The notes under the pieces are model-generated. The model saw only the letters and a list, made by a program, of their open reading frames with translations. It did no database searches and had not been told where the DNA came from. The position numbers and the translations under genes are program-made. Positions 47,701 through 60,100 of a stretch of DNA of 64,000 nt are shown in pieces. This DNA is from Patagioenas fasciata (Eukaryota > Chordata > Aves > Columbiformes > Columbidae): NCBI RefSeq assembly GCF_037038585.1, contig NC_092521.1:105912398-105976397 (forward strand), given 5' to 3'. Numbering within the stretch: position 1 is the first letter of the stretch; every line of letters begins with the position of its first letter.

Positions 47701-50700
47701 TGGCAGAAACTAGTTTGGCAAGTTTATTGGCAACTTGCCTTAGCTATTTTGTGTATTACTATTGCTGTAATACTTTATTAGATACATTGTAGTTTTACAG
47801 ACAGTGCAGTAAGAAATCTTTGCATGGTATTGCCAGCTCCTGGCACATGGAGGACAGGAAGGTGATTTGAGACAGCTAGTGTGGCTTCACCAGTTTATGA
47901 CAGATAACCATTCAAAGGAGAAGACAAATCAGGCTTGGCTGTTCTGTTCTTTTGTTGCATCACATGTTCTTTTGTTGCATGTGATGAGCATCTAGAAGGC
48001 TGTTTCTTATGCTTTGAAGTTTCCTTTTTTTGTTCTAGTGCAAGTGACTGAAGAAGTGGTCACATTACTAGAATTAAAATTATATATAAGAAACTTTGTA
48101 TCTTTCTGATGTCTGTATTTCTCAAGTCTATTCTGATTCAGAAGTTGAAAAAAACACTGAAAAGTACTTACGTTGGTCCCTCAGTCCTTTTATTAATTTA
48201 TCCATTTTTTCTTGTTTGGTCCATTTGCATGAGGAGGAGATGTTACATTTGGCATTCAGGAAAAGGTTTGTGTTTTCAGTGTTTTTTTAATAACCAAAAA
48301 GCCAATTCCAAACAAAACGGAGCATCTTGAAGAAGCAAATAGGGCTCAGACCTTTGCCATTCTGTGTTACCTTTTAACTTGCATTAACTTCTCGAGCCTG
48401 CTGCTAAAATATTATTGTGTTCTTCACAGAGCTGCCATGATGGAATGGTATCTTCCAGTCATTTAACAAAGGATTTTGAAATTTTAACAGTTGTTTGTTT
48501 CATATTTTACAGGCAGATTTTAAACTGATGTGTGATAATGCAATGACTTACAACAGGCCAGATACTGTTTACTACAAGCTAGCCAAGAAGATACTGCACA
48601 CAGGCTTTAAGATGATGAGCAAAGTAAGAGACCTCTTAAAAACAAAAAGTAGAAACTCTTTGGGGGTTGTTTTGCCATACTTAAAAGGAACATGATTAGT
48701 AACAAGAGTAAGTGTTATTTATTTAGTCTGTGATTAATTATGGCAGTGCCCGTTGGTGCTACTATATTTAAGGGTTTGATAGCATTCATGTTATAACCAC
48801 ACCCTTATTTCTCAGCCTTATCTGCACCACTGAAGTCTGTAGGAACTTCTTCTGCTGGCCTCGGTGGAAGCAGTTAAGATCCATGTGTATAAAACCCATC
48901 TGTAAAATATTGCTTCTGGCTGAAATTTAGAAAACAAGATCTCATTTAAGTTTATTTCTGCATAAACAAGAAAGCTTTTCTTTTTTGAAGGTGGTGAGTG
49001 TAGGGGAGGTTTCAGGGGTTTCGCAGGTGCATGCATGCAAACACACTCTTTACTGAAATACAGTTCTTTGCTTGTAAAATGAGGTTATTTTGATGATCTG
49101 CACCATGTGTGTATGTGTGTGTGTGAGCATGTGTTGCAGTTATGGTAAGTTTTATTTAAAATAGGCAGTTGTCTTTGCATATGCAGTTGTTTTGTTTGTT
49201 TGTTTCTCTCTTGATAGTTGAGCTGCAGAAATTACGATGCCATGCTACCATGACCAAATCATGTTGCATCGCCATTGGAAACGAGGCATTAAGAACAAAA
49301 TAAGGCCATGGCCATTCCCATCCCATCCCATTATCATAGCATCTTGGCTATGAGGGAAAGGTTAAGTCCCTGCTGCTCTGTCCTTTCTGATTCTAGGAAC
49401 GGCTGTTAGCTTTGAAGCGCAGCATGTCGTTTATGCAGGACATGGATTTTTCTCAGCAGGCAGCTCTTTTGGGTGATGAAGACACAGCAGTTGAGGAACC
49501 TGTCCCTGAAGCTGTTCCTGTACAAGCAGAAACTACCAAGAAATCAAAAAAGCAAAATAAAGAAGTTATTAGGTAAAGGTTTTAATGATCGTGCTTACTC
49601 TTCTCAGCCTTTCTCCTTGTGGTCCATAGCATAAATGGGCAGTTTTCTTGTATTTTATTTGTTTGTTTGTAGAAGTGTTTTAATAGCCCAACAGTTCCCA
49701 ACTTGAAACAAAGAGTTCAAAGAATGACTGCATATTCTTTTAATATCTAGAATATACAGATATTTTTATCCTTTATATCTACATTAAATAATACGTAGTT
49801 TCTTCTCATTATGGTTTGAAATGTTCTTTGATTTTTAACATAGCCACAAATGCCTTTCACATTTTGTCCTTTTTTTTTTTTTTTTTTTTTTCCTGAAGTG
49901 ATTGACTGTATCAAAATCTAACAGGATCTTTCTCGGAGGGCACAGTGGCCTTTAGTCTTATCTGGGAGCACATAAGTACAGCAGATTATTTCTGGAGCAG
50001 ATGATAACATTTTCCCAATGAAATCGTATTAAGCTTCTTCATAAAATACATGGCTAGTGCAATAGCTATCTTCCAGCTAATAGGCACCCCAGGTGTTACA
50101 AGTCATGTTTTTATAGCTAAAATCTAGTTTTAGTCAAATTAAAGGGGTTTGTTTTCTATTTTGTGAGGAGGTTTTAGCAGAAACTGTGATTTATGAGCAA
50201 ATTACGTTAGTTGTTCTTACATAGACATCCTAGGATAGATGTTGAATTTAAATTGTAGAACATTGTATCAAATGGAATTTTATTAACATAAAACTGTAAC
50301 AGAGCATTATTAGTTGTATCTGATCATTAAAATATTTCTTCAGGCTTATCTCTTAAACATCCAAAGTAAAAGAAGTGAAATGTAACTTGCTTTCTCATAT
50401 TTTCTAGAAGTGAACTTTAGAGTTCTGACCAGCCACATGTTTTTTGTTACACTTCAAGCATTTTTGTAGTCCTGCTTTAATGTCTGATGGAAGAAGTAGT
50501 ATTTTATTTCTGTGTGCTCATTTACAAATACAGATAGCTAACAGAGCAAGAATGAACATGCAATTCAGATAGTCAAAAATAACTGACCTTTAATTTTATC
50601 TTGATAACGGTTTCCTTCCAATCAGTTGTGATATAAATTTACTTTCCTGTTCTTTCAAATGTTTATGTAACTTTAGTAGTTGGAATTAACTTTTTTTTAA

Positions 50701-53700
50701 ATTAACTTGATCTTTTGACATCAGTAGGATAGCTATTATTCTTTTTGATGTATAATGAGAATTCTGGAGGGAGAATCAAACCAAATAGCAGATATTTTTG
50801 CCTTCAGAGAAAGAGCTGAAGTCAATGTTTGCAAAGTGTTAAGGCGATTTAGAACTCCATACTGTAGTTTAAAAAGTGACTTGGTCACTTCAACATCCTA
50901 ATATCAAAGTAGTTTTTGAAAATTTTGTCCAGGATGTTGCAACCTTCTGAACATTCTCTCAAAATTCTTGTCCATTAAGTATTCTGTAGAGTGTGAGAGA
51001 AAGTGCCAGTTGTTGTGGAGTTTCCTGCTGTGTATGCTCTTTCTTAAAATCTTCAGTTAAATGAAAATCATATAACACAATTGTCTTATAATAGTATGAT
51101 CCTGTGACCTTTCTGTTGTCTTTAATAGCAAAACTTTCTTGTGTATCGGATCTGAATCTCTATACAGAGAGAAATTCTTAGCTAAGCAAATGGAAGAAGA
51201 TGCCCCACGAGAGAGAAATGGATTTGGTGTGAGGAGATGCTCAACCCAGTACCTAAGGTGTTTGGCCCTAGCGTCTAATGTCCATATAATGTCCTGAAAG
51301 ATTTTGATGTACAAAGTTTATTTTAAATATATAATAAGGCTGACATAACCTATGATATCTTCACACTCTCCCTTATAATACTATCTTTTTCTGATTTTTA
51401 TATAGTAGCTAAGGTATGTTCTTTCCCATCTTAGATATGCTTATTTGTTATGTTTTGTTAATGAGAAGGGATCTACTGAAAGATAAATGTTGAATTGTGG
51501 AATTTCAATGAGAAGGAATGGTATGATTGATAATGAGTAGGAATATTAATTGCCCATATTAGTGAGCTTAATTAGACTGGGAGCAGCATCCTACTTCTAC
51601 AAGCAACTAAATTACACAATTCTCATAAATGCAGCCTGTTGTTCTGGGTTTTTTCCCTCAGGTTAGAGTTATACAGTCTCCATTCCCTCATCACATAATT
51701 TCTTTTCCTTTTATTTGGAATTTGTGAAAATAGCATATTTGTGCATGTGGCAAACTAAGGACACAACATTCGCCTTGTATTAATGCAATTTTACTCCCAG
51801 TCTCTGTTTTCTTTATTTTCATCAAGGCACAGAAACAATTAAATTTTTGAAGTTCGGTAGTTTGGTAGATCTCACCCTCTGCTGCAAAACTTCAGTTTCA
51901 TAATATGATTATAATTCCATGCTGAAGTAGACTGACACTGGGAGAGGAATGTGACTGACTGTTCTAGTTAGCAAACCCAGAATTCAGGCCTTTGTTTTGT
52001 TTTAGCTTTTAATTTCTACAGCTATTCCTCTTCTCTTTCTTAGTTGCATATTTGAACCTGAGGGAAATGCATGCAGCCTGACAGATAGCACTGCTGAAGA
52101 ACATGTGCTGGCACTAGTGGAACATGCAGCAGATGAAGCTCGTGACAGGATCAGTCGATACTTACCCAACAGCAAGGTCTACTGCACAACAAAGTCCACA
52201 ATTCCCTTTCGTGTCTGGCTGTTGAATACTTTGTTTTGTCTTAGGAAATGGGGTTTAATATTATGTATTCTGAGACTGTAACATCTAGGATATGTGCTCT
52301 GTGTGGAATACAAATGTGACTATTGTCCATCACTTAATTTCAACTGAAGCCCATTGGAGGATGTCCTAAGTGGATCTCAAGATGTATTCTGTGTTGAACA
52401 TCTTCAGAAATTCACTTCGTAGAAAACAGTGAAATGTTGCTCAGATCTGGCTTCCTTAATTGCAAACCTTAGCATTGAAAGTGATTAAAATAGCATCACA
52501 CTCTTCTTATTGTTGCAACCTCAGAAAAAGCAAACTTTGGCATAGATCGAAAGGTTATTAGGATTTCCACCCCTGCAACCTAAGGAATTCAGGAATTTTG
52601 AAGTGTTAAATTACTGTTTTCAGTGAGAAGTCCAGAACCTTTTGTAGTTTTGTACCTTCAAGTAGTAACTGTCAACTGTAGCACCTTCTTGTGTGAGTAC
52701 AAAATACAGACATCCTTCAGTGACTAGGAGATAGCAAGTAGTTTGTCCATGTTGGAATTTTGGACAGTGCTAACCACAGGTTTGATCATCTTGAACATTA
52801 TTCTAATACTGTTCCATCTGTTTGTTTTTTGTGCTGTTCCAAGAGTTAGAAGGAAAATCTCAGTGACACTGTTACTGCAGTTGTCTGAAGACAATCTGTT
52901 TATGGGCTGTGTTTTTCATAACAAAGTGATAATGCTGGATTCTGTTGTTACTTCATGCTAGGGTTGGAGTGAATGCTACAGGCATTCACTACGGGCCTGT
53001 GTTGAGATACATTTACTCTGTTGCCTTTGCATTGTGTGGAGTCTTCTTACCACCGTTACACTTAGCCCTCATTTCTCGTTCTCTCATATACTCTAGTGAC
53101 CATTGCAATAGAAAAAGGAATCAAGATGTTACTACATCCTACATTTTCCACCTTTTTTTTTTTTTTTTAACAACACTTGCAGAAGAAACACTTGGAAACA
53201 TTAGATGTGGCAGTTGTGTCTTCAAACTTACATCTGTTTCTTGGACACTGGCCCTTGTCATGCAATCACCTTAGGCTCATCTGGATTAGGAAATAAAGCC
53301 TCAGAGCAATGTGGGAGAAGCTTTAGCTTCTTCAGTATATTTCTGTTTCTAACAGCTTGCTAGAATTGAAGGCTGTTTGAAACCTCCAAAGTAAGAGGAG
53401 GTGCTTTAAAGCAACACCAATCTTCTGCTAATTGCTAGCTTTACTGGAAAGGCCGATGCAGTTTTGCACTGTTCAAGAAGGAGTTGTTCTGGGTACACAA
53501 CTCTGAATTGTCTAGGCTGTTAATCAGCTGGACAACCCACTGCAGATCACACTGCATCTAGGTAACACTGTGTGCTGGTTTGACTGAAAATTGGTTCATT
53601 TTCTCCATGCAGCTAGAAACCTTTCTTTTTCATAGCTAGCATGCTCAGTATTTGGACTTAGTTTGAGAACAAACAGATAACACCCCAGCACAGAGTTAAT

Positions 53701-54110
53701 GTTTTTAATTGCTCTGGTCTGAGAGCCAAGGACATTCTGAGGATGCTTCCCACAGGTGTGAGGCATCGAGGAAGGGGGGACATAGATGGGGCAGAGCCTG
53801 ACTGATATCCAAACTGATTAATAAGAGTATTCCATCCCATTTGTGTCATGCTCCAGATTTAAGAGTGGGGCCTTCCAGTTTCTCACTCTCCTCTTCTGCT
53901 CTCTCTCTGGGGTGAAGCTAGGGTTATTTTTGGTGCGGGATGTTTAGCTCAGCCTTTTGTCATTTTGCAGAGGTCTCTGGGCTTTTCTACCTTTTTCCTC
54001 TCTTCTCTCTCTCTGGGGTCGACATTAGGACCAGGTATGGCTTGCTGGGATTGGCTGCTCAGTTGTGGACAGAGTTCACGAGGAATTGCTCTGAGTATCT
54101 TTTATTTCTG

Positions 54111-54149
<39 letters not shown>

Positions 54150-57100
54150 CTAGGAGTGTATTAGTATTTTGTTATTTTATTAAACTGTGTTTATCTCAAT
54201 CCAAGTTTATCCCTTCCTTTTTGACCCTCTCCCCTGTTTGTGGGCAGGGGTAGGGCTAGGGGGTGAGCGAACAGCTATCATGGTTGTATTGCTAGCTTGG
54301 GTTAAACCATGATACACTGACACTTGCTTAGGGTTCAGTTATTGTTAACTTTTGCCATCACTTGAAGGTACTGTTTCTGTGCATTCTCTTTCCAGTATTC
54401 GTCATTTCTCTTTTTATTATATGGCAAAATTAGCTTTGGCCTTATGTATGAAGAGAGTTTTAAAACGTTTAAGAGGGATGAATTTAAAAAAAAAAAACCA
54501 GCAGGGGAGAGATTTATTGCTCAATTTACTTGGAAGTGTTTACTAATATTTATTTAGGGAGAGCGTATTTTTCATTTTCTGTATTTACTGAGAAATTACT
54601 ATCTTCTCTCAGTTTCCAGCAGCTTAGTTTGTTACATCAGTTCTGGCTCTGTCTTTATTCTATCGTTTTTCACATCTCTGGCTTTCTTTTTAGCATTTTG
54701 TTTGTGTGCTCTGATTGTTCTGTCACAGCACTTCTTCCTCTTTAAGAATTTGATGGTGTGTTCATAAATGTACTTCTGAGTAGACAAAGTTGTGGGTGAG
54801 ATATGAAAACAAGCAGTTCAGTCTAGATTTGAAAATGAACAGTGAGGTAGGCTGTGGATAGGAGTTATAGTTCTGTTTCTGAAAAGAAAATGTGTTCTAC
54901 CAGTCAAGAGGGTCTAGCTCCAGACTAATTATAATGGAATTTTTAATTTATTTGGTGCAAACTTCAGATCTGATTTAGAAAGATGAATAAGAAGTTGTAT
55001 ATATGACATACAACTAAGTCTTCTGTGCTGAAGCATTTGCTAGGTGTTGATAAATAGTTGTGACCCAAGATTCTCTGTATTAAAAAGGAAATACCAGAGT
55101 GCAAGATCTGAATATAGCTAAAAATGTATAGCATTGTTTGTAAGTAAGCAACTCCTTTGTTGAGTTTGGACTGTTTTGAATGACTGCATTTATATCTTTG
55201 TGGTTCTGTTTACAGATTGGTTATCTGAAAAAAAATGGAGATGGAACTTTATTATTTAGTGTAGTAAATTCATCTGATCCAGAAGCAGAAGGTAAATGCC
55301 GTAATATTTCAAGCAGATATTTCTAATGGTGAATGTTTTGGCAGATTTTGAAGTCTTAACTGTACAGATCCTGAGTATTATAGATGAGTTTAAAAAAAAA
55401 AATATTCCCCAAACCGTTTTCCCCAACAGCTATATTTAGTATTTCCAGTATAAGATGTTGCTCTCTGCATTTCAAATTTTGACTCTTCAGATGCTCTCTT
55501 TACTGATGCTAACAGTAAGAAGATCTATTTATAAGCACTTATACATTTCTACAACTTCATAGAGAACTTGTGAGATAGGCTTTTGCTCCAAGTACCCTGT
55601 AGTGTTAAAATCTGATAGACAAAAGGTGAAAAAGCACTGCAATCCTATGTAGATGTGCAGTGCATGGATGAAAATTCAGAATCATCTTCTACTTTTTTTT
55701 AATTTCCTGCTTTAACTTATTATCTATATTTCAGATTTAAGATAATTAAGATTTGCTTAATTGTTTTTCTTTAGCCCTTGGTCTTTTATGGCGCTTTTTT
55801 TGTGTTACTACTATACATTATTTATATTGTCTTATGCTTTCTACTTGTCTTAGTTTCGAGCTCAAAATGCAGAAGTTTTGACAGTTTGTAGTGATGAAAC
55901 GTCATAGTCTTTAAGCTGCTGTATGTCATGTTGATGTAGTGCTTCCTTCACTGCATCTCTTGAGACTGGAATTCATGCACAACTTACGTATTGTTGCATT
56001 GATGACTAGTAACATTTCTGTTGATTTTTTTTTTTTTTTCCTTTTAATTGAGAAATACAAGCCTGTAGCTCTGCTACTGTCTAAATTCCTCTTCTTTTGG
56101 TAGTCAGTTTTTTTGGAATGAAATTTAGCATTTTGGCTACCATCATGCACTGGCCTATTTCTGAAAAAAGTATAAATATTAAAATGGATGTGATTTAATA
56201 CCTCTGAAATCATGCCAATGAAAATGTAGACAGTGGTGGTAATGGGAACAGAGCAATATTGCACTGTGTGCTGTAAAGTACTGTGCTGCTTCCTGATGTT
56301 TCTGTGCTCCAGAATCTTTTTTGTTCAAGTGGTTAATACTAGTTACACTGAATTTACAGCTAATAGTATATTCTGAATTTTTGTTGCAGTTTATATTTTT
56401 TATCCTAGTGATTTCTAGGGATAAACTTGCTTTTTGTTGTTCGGTAAATTGAGCATAATTACCATTAGATTCCGTAACAGCCAGAGAGATTTAAAATAAC
56501 TGGAAGTGTCCTAAATGTTGTTGGGATTTTTTTTTTTAGTTTAGACGCATATTCCAAATAATTTTTGTCATTTTAGTTAAGCAGTTCTGAGAACTTCAGA
56601 AGAAATAAATATTGCTATGATGGTAATTATCTCAACAAGGTTCTTTATGTGGTATACAGGTTTCTGTAGACGAACTACCACATAAGAAAATGCTTTTAAC
56701 ACTTCATAATATCTGCATCTTGAACATTTGTGGATCAGCTAGTAAAAGAATTTCAGATGCTGCTATATACTTCAAAAGTGAAATAAATAAGTAAGCCATG
56801 GATCTTTTGAGTAAGAGATAGAAACATATTTACAGCAAGTATTTGAAATTTAAATGGAGAACCTGAATTACACTACCTATCTTAATAAAGCAACATCTAA
56901 ATATTAACCATAAATAAATTTTATATGTGAAGTGCTTTTCTAAAAAATATTATCTTTGTAAAAATTATTAGAGGAAGAGACTCATCCAGTGGATCTAAGT
57001 TCGCTGCAAAGCAAATTACTACCTGGGTTCACTACACTGGGCTTTAAAGATGAGCGAAGAAATAAAGGTAAATGCCAAAGAAGGTATTTTAACTTTGTGT

Positions 57101-60100
57101 TAATTTGATGTTTTAGCAATTTCTTGATATAAAATAATTTCAGATTATACCTGTCTCCAAATTAAAATTCACTTGTTTATTTCTATAATATATTGTTATT
57201 TCATTTACAGCATAATACACTTTAAATAAATTGATTTTTTTGCTTATCAAACATAACTTAATTAGGAATCTGCGGATTAATTTTTTGCCTTAGTGTTATA
57301 GCCACGCTAGAAGCTTTCCAATAATGGTATTTCATTTTCTCTGGAGGAAGTAATTTTTCCTGAGCAACTGTGCTTAGAATTGAGAAAGAAACTTTTTGGT
57401 CATTTGCTTTTTTGTATCATATGACAAAGATTTCACAAGCTGTGCATTTTTTTTTTTTTTCCTAGTATTAGTGACATTTTTAATAGTTTCTAATCTGTTC
57501 TCAATAAACTGGCTGGCAAACCACAGAGAAGCAACAAGCAAAAAACAAAAATAGAAAAGGCAGGAGGTGAATCTTTTTTGTGGAAGTGGGGTGGTTAACT
57601 TAGTTAACTTAGTTCTTAGTTCTAGTATAATTAGTACATTTAGTCACACAGTTAAAGTAGCTGTGCTGATTCTTGAGTCTTCAATTTCCTTCGAGATATT
57701 GCTCTTGACTTCAGTTAGAGGAAAAAAAAACATGCTGCACTTTCTGTTTCAGAAAACAAAATCTATTTTTGATTCCCCTCCGTCCAAGTGATCTTTTACA
57801 CTTGTGTTAATCATTTGTCATCTCTTTCTTCTACCTGTCTAGTAACCTTTCTTACAAGTGCTAGTACAGCACCTTCCATGCACAACAACTCTATATTTCA
57901 TGATTTGAAATCAGATGAAATGGAACTCCTGTACTCAGCTTATGGTGATGAAACTGGGATACAGTGTGCCTTAAGGTAAGCACTTCCTTAGTAGGAGGAG
58001 TGACTTCTCATAGCAATTTTATGAAAAGCAGTTTAGATTAAAGGTCAACTAGGCCCCTCCAAATCCTCAAATTTTTTTCTAAAAGTTATTTAAAAAATAA
58101 GTCGCTACAAAACTTGAAGCTAGCTTTCATCCTGGTTGGTGGGGTTTTTTTGGGGGGGATTCAGTTTTTGGTTGTTTGGTTGTGCGTGTGTGTTGTTTTG
58201 AGGTTTTTTTTCCATTCTTTTTATTTGCACTTTTAGGGTACCCTATTCTCTTGCAAGACTTTTATGCATCTTGCTGTTACGGTCTTTGACCACAGGATTT
58301 TATAGGTTGCTAAAGACAGAGCATTTTGCTTTAAACCCAGCAGTAAGTAGGTTTACATACGGAAGTAGTGGACTTAGGTGACCTTAAAACAGTGATATTT
58401 TTCAAGGAGCATCAGAACAGTTAAATCTACTTCAAAAGGAAAATGCCATGTTTCATTAAATAATTAATCTTATAGGAAAAGAATTAATCCCAAGCTTTTT
58501 ACTTTTCTTTGTGTTTTTTTTTTAACCCACTGCCAATGATAGTTCAAGTGAAAATTTGCTAGTAGATGTGAAAAACAAGTTTGCATGTACAGTTATTACC
58601 GTTTAAAAAAAAATTATTGGCTGAAATATTTTTACTAAAATAAACATTTTCTGTAATGCTTATATCTCCATTCCTACTAGCTTACAAGAATTTGTGAAGG
58701 ATGCTGGAAATTACAGCAAAAAAATAGTAGATGATCTTCTGGACCAGATCACTAGTGGAGATCATTCCAAAACTATTTATCAGCTGAAACAGGTGTGTAT
58801 TTGATGCACAGAAGTATCAAAAGTTCATCAAAACAAGAATATATCTCTTTCTCTTTTTTAATATGGTATGAAATGCTTTGTTTTCCACTATCTGTGTAAG
58901 CATTGGAGGCTTAGCTGTTCATGCAACCATGTGGTGAACCAAATTAGAAGCTGAATTGATCAGCAGGGAATTAATCTTTCTCTTTTCTAAAGATCCTCCA
59001 ATGTTTTTCACGTAGTGACTTCAGAAAGGAAGAGGCAGGGGACCTTTGGAAGAAGGGACAGGAAACTCAGGAGAACTACAAGGATGTTGTGAAGTTATGC
59101 AGGGGGAAAATGCAAAGGGCCAAAATCCAACTAGAACTTAATCTGGCTACTGACACAAACAGAAAAAAAAATGTGTCTATGAATACATGAGCAACAAAAG
59201 GAGGGCTAAGAAGAATCTCCATCCTTTAGTGGATGCCTGGGAAACATAGTGACAGAGGACAAGGAAAAGACCAAGGTACTAAATGCCTTCTTTGCCTCAG
59301 CCTTTACTAAGAAGACCAGTTGTGCTCTGGGTACACAGCACCCTGAGCTGAAAGACAGGGAGCAGAATGGAGCCCAAATAATCCGAGGGGATATGGTTAG
59401 TGACCTGCTACAGTACTTAGCACAAGTCTGTGGGGCCAGATGGGATTCACCCGAGGGTTCTGCGATAGCTGGTGGAGGTACTCACCAAGCTACTTTCCGT
59501 CATTTATCAGCAGTCCTGGCTAACTGGCGAGGTCTCAGTTGACTGGAGTTTAGCAAATATGGCACCCATCTACAAGAAGGGCTGGAAGGAGAATCCGGGG
59601 AATTACAGGCCCATCAGTCTGACCTCGGTGCCAGGGAAGGTCATGGAGCAGATCATCCTGAGTGGCATTACACATACAAGACAACCCAGTGATCAGGCCC
59701 AGTCAGCATGAGTTTATGAAAGGCAGGTCCTGCTTGACTCACCTCATCTCTGTCTATTACAAGATGGCCCGTTTAGTGGATGAGGATAAGGCTGTGGATG
59801 TTGGGTACTTAGACTTCAGTAAAGCCTTTGACACTGTAACCCGCAGTATTCTTCTGAAGAAGCTGGCAGCTTATGGCTTGGACAGGCATACTCTTTCCTG
59901 TGTAAACAAGCTGAACGGCCAGGCCAAATAGAGTTAAATCCAGTTGGTGGCCAGTCATGAGTGGTGTTCCCCAGGGCTCAATATTTGAGCCAGTTCTACT
60001 TAACATCTTGATCAAGGATCTGGACAAGGGGCTTGAGTGCACCCTTAGTAAGTTTGCAGACAACACCAAATTGGATGAGAGTGTTGATCTGCTGGAGGGT

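Noticed and set aside
47938-47985. Short direct repeat 'gttcttttgttgcat' in BRD9 intron 5
   Set aside because: A local duplication of 15 bp with no further copies; not a CRISPR-like or regulatory array.
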